DNA from: Syntrophaceae bacterium UBA1163
Lineage (GTDB): Bacteria > Desulfobacterota > BSN033 > UBA1163
DNA: 37,991 bases
Assembly (NCBI GenBank): GCA_002311635.1
Contig: DBZJ01000240.1
Location: 3,495 to 41,485, forward strand
Direction of reading: 5' to 3'
In this document: piece by piece, positions 14,843 to 21,255 of the stretch
How the letters are laid out: each line of letters starts with the position of its first letter
Position numbering within the stretch: position 1 is the stretch's first letter
Program-made: the position numbers and the translations under genes
Notes under the pieces: generated by a model
The model's input: only the letters and a program-made list of their open reading frames with translations
Database searches by the model: none
Told to the model about the DNA's origin: nothing

Positions 14843-16141
14843 TCAGACTTTCACGCGGGTGACGAGGTCCTTCATGATATCGTTGAAATGGATCACACCC
14901 AGGATGTGGTCTCGTTCATCGACCACAGGAATCATCCGGTAATGATACTTAGCGAACATTTCAGCCAGATCCTCCCGTACATCATTTTCCTCTGCCACGA
15001 CGGCCGGGGGAACCATGATTTCTCCCAAGGTCATCTGATCCGAAGAAAGCAGTAGTTCACGTAAATCGACCACGCCGACAAGCGTTTGATCTTCCGCACT
15101 GATCACATAGATATACGAGATCGCATCCGGTTCGACGCCGGAGCGTCTTATTTTTTCGAGGATCTCTCCAACCTTCGCGTTCTTGTGCGTGGTCATAAAA
15201 TTTGATGACATGATATCCTTGGCTTTGGCTTCACGGTCCGAGAGAATGGCACGTACGCGCTCGGCCTGTTCTGGTTTGAGCAATTCCATTAAGTTTGTCA
15301 TCTGCTCATGCGGCAAAACAGAGAAGAGATCTGCCAGCTGTGGGATCGTCATTTCAGATAGAATGGTATGGGCTTTCTCCTTCCTTAAGTTGGAGATGAT
15401 CTGTCGTTGTGCCCTGGGTTCCGCCTCTACCAGGGCCTCCGCAGCCTTTTCCGAATCAAGGGCTGAGAAGAGAGCCTGCTGTTCTTTCCCGGACAATTCT
15501 TCGAGGGCGTCCGCCAGGTCCTCGCCGGGCATCTGCAAGACCTGTTTGCGGGTGACGGAGAGCGTTACCTTGTCCGTGGAGACTGCGTCTTCCACAGAGA
15601 GGGGCTGGACATATTTCCATGAGATAAGCTGATCTTTAACCCAGCGGATTCCTCCCAATCCCCACCTGCGTAAGAACCCATTGAAGGAAATATCAACGTG
15701 GACGATGAACAATTGACCCTTGGACTCCAGCAGATGGACGTCGTTGACCACCTCAATGCGCCGACCGTCCATGTCGAGGATCGTGCGACCCATCAAGTGT
15801 TTGTCCACAAGTATCCAACCCGGTTGATCGACGAAGGATGGATAGGTGTTCTCGTTTCCAGGGGGTTGCACAAAGATGGCATCGTCTTCGATCCGCATGA
15901 CTTTTGCCCAGGGTATAAACTCGGTAGGCTTGCCCCATCCGTGCTCGATATAGATTCCTACGGCTTCAGGATAAGGTTCGGTGAGAGAAAACACGAGATC
16001 GGTTAGTTTTCCAATCCGGTCCTTTATCTTTCCCGCACAAATCGGACGCTTGACCAGTTCTGAAAAATAAAGGAATTGGTAGCTCCCGGGACCACTTCCC
16101 GGACTGGGTGTTTTTGAAGTATTCACAGCAGGCGTCATCAT
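14843..16141 (-). CDS. PRC-barrel / MgtE N-terminal / tandem CBS cytoplasmic protein
   Basis: This 432-residue soluble protein has three modules. Residues ~25-160 hold PRC-barrel-like segments (GKIKDRIGKLTDLVFSL and GRTILDMDGRRIEVVNDVHL). Residues ~185-300 resemble the MgtE N-terminal superhelix (LADALEELSGKEQQALFSAL, MTNLMELLKPEQAERVRAIL). Residues ~305-430 are a CBS pair (IMSSNFMTTHKNAKVGEIL and IMVPPAVVAEENDVRED). In MgtE, the N and CBS domains sense cytosolic Mg2+ and gate the pore; here there is no membrane domain. It follows the Nramp gene by 17 bp with a GGGAGG ribosome-binding site. The obvious inference is that it is the cation sensor or gating partner of that transporter. Confidence 0.85.
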   Translation of the reverse strand: MMTPAVNTSKTPSPGSGPGSYQFLYFSELVKRPICAGKIKDRIGKLTDLVFSLTEPYPEAVGIYIEHGWGKPTEFIPWAKVMRIEDDAIFVQPPGNENTYPSFVDQPGWILVDKHLMGRTILDMDGRRIEVVNDVHLLESKGQLFIVHVDISFNGFLRRWGLGGIRWVKDQLISWKYVQPLSVEDAVSTDKVTLSVTRKQVLQMPGEDLADALEELSGKEQQALFSALDSEKAAEALVEAEPRAQRQIISNLRKEKAHTILSEMTIPQLADLFSVLPHEQMTNLMELLKPEQAERVRAILSDREAKAKDIMSSNFMTTHKNAKVGEILEKIRRSGVEPDAISYIYVISAEDQTLVGVVDLRELLLSSDQMTLGEIMVPPAVVAEENDVREDLAEMFAKYHYRMIPVVDERDHILGVIHFNDIMKDLVTRVKV

Positions 16142-16158
16142 CTCGACCTCCCGATGGG

Positions 16159-17469
16159 TTATTTAAAAAGACTTGGGAAAAGGGTACTGATACCCAAAAG
16201 GGTTGACATCAATGCCACGATAATAACAATGGTCCAATTTGCATAGTTTTCCCAGGCGGTGTTCGTATGCTCGCCCATACACGACTCGTCATTCAAAAGA
16301 AGGAGCAAAAAGACAAGTGCCGCAGGCAAAAGAGTGACCGCCACCACTTGTACGAACATCGTAATCGTGACCAAAGGGGCACCCGGGATCAAAACCACTA
16401 GGCCCGATGTGATCAGCATGATCAAGTAGATCAGGTAGAACCAGGGTGCCTCCCTCACCTTCAAATTCAAGGAGTGAGCCCATCCAAAGACCTCGCCCAC
16501 AGCCCATGAAGAAGATAAGGAGATGCACAATGCTCCGAGGAACCCGGCATCAAAGAGCCCGATAGCGAAAAGCTTGCGTGCCAGCGCACCATGTCCAGAG
16601 GATAACAGAGGAACAATGGCTTCGGCTGTTTGTTTGGCATCCTCAATCGTGATGGGTGGACGATGATAGTAAAAGACGGCAGCCGTGGCAATGATGATGA
16701 AAACAGCCACCACACAGGTTAGAAAGGAACCCACCAGGGTGTCCATTTGGCCAAATTTGATATCATGATAATCTAAGCCCTTGTCCACAACAGCGCTTTG
16801 TTGAAAGAAGATCATCCAAGGCGCAATGGTCGTGCCAATATTGGCCATCAGGATGAAAATCAGGTCTCCGTTGAGCCCAAATGGCAAATCTGGATGATAG
16901 AAACCCCGGAGTGCCATGCTCCAACTCGGCGCGCTTGGGGTTTCCATGGCCCAGAGGGCAGCAGGGATATAGACAAAATTGAAAATGCAAAAGAAGAGCG
17001 CCATTTTCTCGAAGGTCCAGTATTGTCCTGAAATAACGACTGTGAACAGGATAGCTGTCACGATGATGAAGGTGAGCCAGGGTGGTACGCCAAGAAGGCT
17101 CATGGCAGCAGTCATTCCGATGTACTCGGTAATCAAGGTTAACCAGTTGACAATGCCCAGGTCAACGAGAGAAAACCATCCCCAGAAAGGCCCGAAACCA
17201 TCAAAGATGGCCTCCGCGTGGCCACGTTTTGTGACGGCTCCCAAACGCACCGTCATCTCTTGGACATAATAAGCCATCGGGAAGAGGGGAATAAACATCC
17301 AGAGAAGCGAAAAACCGAACTTGGAGCCCGTCACGGCATAAGTGGATATGCCTCCTGCGTCGTTATCCGCTACCATAACAATGATTCCGGGTCCAAGGAC
17401 CGACAAGAAAATGATCAATTGCCGGCGGAAACGGGTCAGAAGATGGATACTCTTACTGATCCAGTACAT
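16159..17469 (-). CDS. Divergent Nramp-family divalent metal transporter
   Basis: This 436-residue polytopic membrane protein has about 11 hydrophobic segments and the Nramp/LeuT-like fold. The TM1 motif GPGIIVMVADNDAGG replaces the canonical DPGN: the Asp is kept and the Asn is lost. In TM6, GTTIAPWMIFFQQ replaces the canonical (A)MPHxxYLHS, so the metal-selecting methionine is alanine and the histidine is tryptophan. That methionine disfavours Mg2+ and Ca2+ in typical Nramps, so broader or Mg2+ selectivity is plausible. The open frame starts at a GTG at 17499. The ATG at 17469 has GAGG 7 bp upstream and gives the expected N-terminus. It is the first gene of a three-gene unit. Confidence 0.88.
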   Translation of the reverse strand: MYWISKSIHLLTRFRRQLIIFLSVLGPGIIVMVADNDAGGISTYAVTGSKFGFSLLWMFIPLFPMAYYVQEMTVRLGAVTKRGHAEAIFDGFGPFWGWFSLVDLGIVNWLTLITEYIGMTAAMSLLGVPPWLTFIIVTAILFTVVISGQYWTFEKMALFFCIFNFVYIPAALWAMETPSAPSWSMALRGFYHPDLPFGLNGDLIFILMANIGTTIAPWMIFFQQSAVVDKGLDYHDIKFGQMDTLVGSFLTCVVAVFIIIATAAVFYYHRPPITIEDAKQTAEAIVPLLSSGHGALARKLFAIGLFDAGFLGALCISLSSSWAVGEVFGWAHSLNLKVREAPWFYLIYLIMLITSGLVVLIPGAPLVTITMFVQVVAVTLLPAALVFLLLLLNDESCMGEHTNTAWENYANWTIVIIVALMSTLLGISTLFPSLFK

Positions 17470-17499
17470 AGGCCGTCCTCGTAGCCAAGCAGCAAACAC

Positions 17500-17863
17500 G
17501 CCATTTCTTGGTAAAGAGTTGTGTTGCTGAGCGTTCAGTGAAACTGGATAAAAGACAGGATATTTCTTTGAGGGTGAGATGCATAGCGCAATTCCGTTCC
17601 CTGCCAGGGCTGGTCCCGGAAATGCGCCAAGAAAGGCTAACCAGTTACTTTATCGACCATCATCTCCGGGTTTCGATTCTTTTGTGCTTCACCAGCGCAG
17701 GTCAAGTTGTAGAACTCAACCCTGTTACCTGGAGGTTCCATTTCTTCGGACTTGATTTCTTCCTCTTCTCTTTTTGTGATCAGAATCATTGGCTTACTCT
17801 TAGTATATTGGAACAAAGCTTGTCAAGGAGAAAATGCAAAAATATGTACTTTCCCAATCGTTG
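17500..17863. other. 364-bp intergenic region upstream of the Nramp operon
   Basis: I see no gene. A plus-strand frame across it has no domain and runs into the antisense of the next gene. On the minus strand, TTGACA (17826-17821) is followed at 15-17 bp by TACTAA/CTAAGA, a weak promoter candidate pointing at the Nramp operon. It would give a leader of about 320 nt, long enough to hold a regulatory RNA, but I cannot recognise an M-box or yybP-ykoY riboswitch in it. Confidence 0.3.
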
Positions 17864-18706
17864 TCAAATCGAAAGGGTTTTCAATTCCCCCTCGGTCATC
17901 TCTTGCAAAGTCGTCTTGATTAATTTTAACGGATCGGCTTCCAAATCTCTTGGAGAATGGATTTGTAGGAAGAGGCATTTGAGTTTGACCAACCCTGTGC
18001 TTTCCATAAATTGCTGAAACTTCTTTTCCACTACATGAGGATCGACCTCCTTCAAGTGGGCCAGGACCCCGCGGACCTCTTCCTGGCCGTAACGCTCTAT
18101 GATATCATGCTCTCGCAATCGGATTTGGGATTGAAGGTGGTCAAGGGAGGCAGAATCTCCGTTAATTAAGAAAAGGGTGAGGGCTCGACTTCCAGTCATA
18201 TCACGTCTTTCCTGGCCGACTTCTTCTGGGGTGGGTTGATAATCCAATTCCGTTAAGATCCTCAGGTCTTTTGTGAAAGTGACCTGGTTTTCCTCCGAGT
18301 GAAACCATTCGAAGGATCCCTTGGGATGGTCCACTCTGGGTGCATGCTCTTTCAGCCTCTTCATGGCCTCCATCTGGACCATCGTATATTCGAATTTGGA
18401 GTAGCAATTTTTCGTAATGAATCCGAATTCCATGATCTCTTTGTCGCGCAGGGGGTCCCGGCGATAGTACTGCCGATATTTGCCTTGAAGAAGTTGCTCG
18501 ATGGCCTTAATCTCTGTCAGTCGATTTCGAATCTCCTTGTACATCTCCCGGATGTCGTTGGCAATTCCGGCGGGCATATGTTTTTCCGGACTGGCCATCC
18601 GACACATCTCCTGAAAGTCCTCGATCGACTTCTTCAGGTAATGATGGTTGTTTTCGATGGTCCTTTCTAAACTCTTAACATATCGTTGAGCCCGGTCTTG
18701 TTCCAT
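17864..18706 (-). CDS. Uncharacterised 280-aa helical protein
   Basis: I do not recognise this protein. It appears soluble and mostly helical, with a probable coiled coil in the first ~90 residues (YVKSLERTIENNHHYLKKSI, then IREMYKEIRNRLTEIKAIEQ). The middle contains FEWFHSEENQVTFTKDLRIL and EVGQERRDMTGSRALTLFLI. The C-terminal ~70 residues (DIIERYGQEEVRGVLAHLKE) look like a helical bundle. There is no transmembrane segment, cysteine cluster or obvious catalytic motif. It is on the same strand, 37 bp downstream of the Nudix gene, and may close the nrd-ggdef-nudix transcription unit. Confidence 0.7.
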   Translation of the reverse strand: MEQDRAQRYVKSLERTIENNHHYLKKSIEDFQEMCRMASPEKHMPAGIANDIREMYKEIRNRLTEIKAIEQLLQGKYRQYYRRDPLRDKEIMEFGFITKNCYSKFEYTMVQMEAMKRLKEHAPRVDHPKGSFEWFHSEENQVTFTKDLRILTELDYQPTPEEVGQERRDMTGSRALTLFLINGDSASLDHLQSQIRLREHDIIERYGQEEVRGVLAHLKEVDPHVVEKKFQQFMESTGLVKLKCLFLQIHSPRDLEADPLKLIKTTLQEMTEGELKTLSI

Positions 18707-18743
18707 CGCTCATCCCAAACCCATTCTACTCCAGTTCGTATTT

Positions 18744-19151
18744 TTAGAGAAGGAGAAGCTTTTCCCGCGACGAGAGGAGATGCTTGCGAACGGGGTCATC
18801 GGCGGGTGGCATCGCCAATTTTTCCAACTCCCTGAGGGTCACCCATCGAAGGTCCTGACATGCGATGGGTCTGGGGGGGCCTTTCTCAACCCGACAGCGA
18901 TAGATCAGGAGAAGAACCGGATATTCCGGATAGGAATAAAAGACCGCATCAAAAATCATCCCCACCTCCACCTCAACCTCCAATTCCTCCGCTAACTCTC
19001 TTCGCAACGCCTCCCTGGGCTCCTCTCCGTCCTTCACCTTGCCTCCTGGAAATTCCCAAAGGAGTGCATGGGATGAACCCTTCTTCCTCTGGGTGACGAG
19101 AATTTTGCCTTGTTCGGTGATCAAGGCGGCGGTGACGACCACGGTCTTCAT
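18744..19151 (-). CDS. Nudix hydrolase (MutT-like)
   Basis: This is a 135-residue Nudix hydrolase. The box GGKVKDGEEPREALRRELAE is followed by ELEVEV, which satisfies Gx5Ex7REUxEExGU except that the final Gly is Val or Glu. VTQRKKGSSHALLWEFPGG upstream of the box and a short length are typical of MutT-type 8-oxo-dGTP or (d)CTP pyrophosphatases that clean oxidised or non-canonical nucleotides. The frame is open upstream through the diguanylate cyclase stop. The ATG at 19151, 1 bp after that stop with GAGGGG before it, is the sensible start and implies translational coupling. Co-location with nrdD/nrdG is consistent with nucleotide-pool maintenance. Confidence 0.92.
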   Translation of the reverse strand: MKTVVVTAALITEQGKILVTQRKKGSSHALLWEFPGGKVKDGEEPREALRRELAEELEVEVEVGMIFDAVFYSYPEYPVLLLIYRCRVEKGPPRPIACQDLRWVTLRELEKLAMPPADDPVRKHLLSSREKLLLL

Positions 19152-19152
19152 C

Positions 19153-20184
19153 TCACCCCTCGATGCAATTCCTGCCGCGTTTCTTCGCCCGATAGAGGGC
19201 ATGATCCGCCTCACGGATCAAATCCGTGAGACTGGAGATAGAGGGTGAAAAGGTGGCTATCCCCACGCTTACCGTCAAATGCTTATTGGGTTGGGCACTG
19301 TCATTGGGAAAACGCGTATCCGCCACATTTCTTCTCACCCTCTCTGCAATCTCTACGGCCTTTTCTCTTCCTGCATTGATTAAGATGGCGGAGAATTCCT
19401 CTCCCCCATAGCGCGCGACGATGTCGGTCTGCCGGACACCCCGCTGGATAAGAATCGAAACGGCCTTTAACACCTGATCTCCGGCTAAATGGCCGTTCGC
19501 GTCGTTGTAATTCTTAAAGTAGTCGATGTCGATCATGAGAAGGGAGAGGGGGGTGGGATAGCGTTTTTGACGTTCGACTTCCAGGGTCAGTTGTTCGATA
19601 AAAAAACGGTGGTTGTAAATACCCGTCAGGTCGTCCGTGTAAGAGAGATGCAACGCCTCCTCTCTCATCAACTCGATCTCCCTCAATTTCTCTTTGTAGA
19701 GGTCCCTGATCACCTGGAGTTCTCGGGCGTACAGATCTCGCTCTCGAATCTTTTCTGTGAGCTCTTTCCTCCGCCTTTCAAACTCCTCTTCGATCTGAAC
19801 CGTTTCTCTCAAGTCTTTTAGCATCACGAAAAAGGCATCTTCTCTGCGGACCCCGAAGACCTCGACGGGAATCCGTTCTCCCAATCGACTGATAATCCAT
19901 GCCCGGAATTTAACCTCCTGCCCTCGTCCCATTGCCTCAAACCCTTCTCGAATCCGGTGGAGGTCCTCGAGGGGAACCACATCTATAAACGTCCTCTGCT
20001 GAAGTTCCTCCGGAGGATATCCCAATAATTCCATCCCCTTTGGGTTGGCCTTTAGAAAATCTCCCGCTCCGTCGACGATGAAAACCGGTTCTGGGACGAC
20101 GTCCAAGACGGATCTCTGGAAACGCATCTCTCTCTCCAGCGTCTCCACCTTCGTCCGGATCTCTTTAAGAGAAAAAGATTTCAT
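19153..20184 (-). CDS. PAS-GGDEF diguanylate cyclase
   Basis: This 343-residue cytoplasmic signalling protein has no membrane span. A PAS domain (about residues 22-130; LDVVPEPVFIVDGAGDFLKA) is linked by a coiled coil (about 130-180; RRKELTEKIRERDLYARELQ) to a GGDEF domain. The active site is GGEEF, an accepted active variant, and RQTD lies five residues before it, the position of the RxxD product-inhibition (I) site. It should therefore make c-di-GMP from GTP and be feedback inhibited. The PAS ligand is unknown, and no Cys or His suggests heme. It follows nrdG by about 30 bp. Confidence 0.92.
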   Translation of the reverse strand: MKSFSLKEIRTKVETLEREMRFQRSVLDVVPEPVFIVDGAGDFLKANPKGMELLGYPPEELQQRTFIDVVPLEDLHRIREGFEAMGRGQEVKFRAWIISRLGERIPVEVFGVRREDAFFVMLKDLRETVQIEEEFERRRKELTEKIRERDLYARELQVIRDLYKEKLREIELMREEALHLSYTDDLTGIYNHRFFIEQLTLEVERQKRYPTPLSLLMIDIDYFKNYNDANGHLAGDQVLKAVSILIQRGVRQTDIVARYGGEEFSAILINAGREKAVEIAERVRRNVADTRFPNDSAQPNKHLTVSVGIATFSPSISSLTDLIREADHALYRAKKRGRNCIEG

Positions 20185-20214
20185 CTCGCCATCCGAAGAG
20201 CAGCAGAGGACATA

Positions 20215-20895
20215 TCACATCATTTCCTGGACTTCTTTTTCGATTTTCTTCAACGCCTTTGGATCGTAAGGAAAGATGTTTCTCAACGAAGGATCCAACG
20301 GGTTTTCCGGGTTGAAGTTCTGGAGGATGAATCTTTGGCCTACCCTCAATCGGCCCCCCAGGGTCCGGATATCTTCTTCGCCGTGGAGCCCCGGAACAAC
20401 CGTCATTCGAAATTCATATTCCACCTTTCCCTTTTTCAGGATTTCGATCGAGTCCAAAATGGGTTTCAGATTGACGGGGAGACCGGTGGAGCGCGAATAA
20501 CGAAAAGGTTCCAAGGGCGCCTTCACATCCATGGAGATAAAATCCGTCTCCCCTCCCTCAATCAATTCTTCTAACATCGCAGGGTTTGAACCATTCGTAT
20601 CCAGCTTGACCGAAAATCCGTGCCGTTTTATTTTTCGGACCAGAAGAGGAAGGTCGGCATGGAGCGTAGGCTCTCCCCCTGTGAGACAAACCCCGTCGAT
20701 CCAATCCCTCAAAGAACGGAGGCGAGCGAGAATATCTTCCAGTGAAAAGGTGGCATACTGCTCGGGATGGAAAACAAGGGAATGATTGTGGCAATAAGGA
20801 CAGCGGAAATTACAGCGGGGGAGGAAAAGCACCGAGCAGATTTTTCCCCGCCAATCCGAGAAGGAAGTTTCCAAGAATCCTTTGATCTCGATCAT
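20215..20895 (-). CDS. nrdG: Anaerobic ribonucleotide reductase activating protein (radical SAM)
   Basis: This 226-residue glycyl-radical activase uses a [4Fe-4S] cluster and SAM to place the glycyl radical on NrdD. The cluster motif is CNFRCPYC (CxxxCxxC), followed by the SAM-binding GVCLTGGEPTLH. The fold and length match NrdG/PflA-type activases of the 'anaerobic RNR activating protein' group. It lies directly downstream of nrdD and the redoxin gene on the same strand, which fixes its partner. Its upstream spacer is part of a palindromic repeat whose purine-rich arm may supply the ribosome-binding site. Confidence 0.93.
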   Translation of the reverse strand: MIEIKGFLETSFSDWRGKICSVLFLPRCNFRCPYCHNHSLVFHPEQYATFSLEDILARLRSLRDWIDGVCLTGGEPTLHADLPLLVRKIKRHGFSVKLDTNGSNPAMLEELIEGGETDFISMDVKAPLEPFRYSRSTGLPVNLKPILDSIEILKKGKVEYEFRMTVVPGLHGEEDIRTLGGRLRVGQRFILQNFNPENPLDPSLRNIFPYDPKALKKIEKEVQEMM

Positions 20896-20911
20896 GCTGA
20901 ATTTCCACGCC

Positions 20912-20961
20912 CCTCACCCTTCCCCTCTCCCCGGCGAAGGGGAGAGGGATGAGGTGAGAGG
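20912..20961. repeat. CCCCTCACC/CTCTCCCC palindrome forming the 3' end of the redoxin gene
   Basis: CCCTCTCCCC (20923-20932)-ggcgaa-GGGGAGAGGG (20939-20948) is a perfect 10-bp stem, flanked by CCCCTCACC and GGTGAG. It encodes, in reverse, the last ~14 residues of the redoxin gene and its stop region. The same two-level palindrome occurs at 35704-35751. Confidence 0.75.
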
Positions 20962-21216
20962 GAACAAATGCTGCTTCACTTCCTGGAGAGTTGGGACAAT
21001 CCCTCTCCAGCTGATCACCTCCCTCTCCTCCTCGTCCTCGATGACGATGGAAGGGGTGGAGCGGATGCTGTAAAAGGAAGCCTCGGCCAGACCGTCGATC
21101 GTGTCTAAATCGTAATTCAACACGGACACCCCTTCCTTTTTTAACTCCTTTCCGATCTCCTTGGCAGCAGGACATTTCGGACATTTCGCTTTCGTAAAAA
21201 TTTTTATGAATCCCAT
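20914..21216 (-). CDS. NrdH/glutaredoxin-like thiol redoxin
   Basis: This 100-residue thioredoxin-fold protein has the active site KCPKCP (C12, C15) and the cis-proline loop STPSIVI. It sits between nrdD and nrdG, and the obvious role is reducing NrdD after turnover or supplying its electrons, as described for class III reductases that use a thioredoxin-like donor instead of formate. GGAGGAGG before the ATG is a strong start. The last ~14 residues (SSLSPSPGRGEG) are encoded by a dispersed palindrome and are probably not part of the ancestral protein. Confidence 0.85.
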   Translation of the reverse strand: MGFIKIFTKAKCPKCPAAKEIGKELKKEGVSVLNYDLDTIDGLAEASFYSIRSTPSIVIEDEEEREVISWRGIVPTLQEVKQHLFPLTSSLSPSPGRGEG

Positions 21217-21255
21217 TTCCTCCTCCTTGACGCGCTACGCATAGCGTAAAAATGA

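Noticed and set aside
17500..17863. Possible Mg2+ (M-box) or Mn2+ (yybP-ykoY) riboswitch before the Nramp operon
   Set aside because: The expected conserved loops are not recognisable by eye; a covariance-model search would be needed to change this.
17508..18017. Plus-strand 169-aa open frame over the Nramp upstream region
   Set aside because: No domain, no ribosome-binding site and long antisense overlap with the 280-aa gene; the composition looks non-coding.
18744..19214. Nudix protein with a 21-residue N-terminal extension
   Set aside because: The extension overlaps the GGDEF gene end; the ATG 1 bp after that stop with GAGGGG is the natural start.
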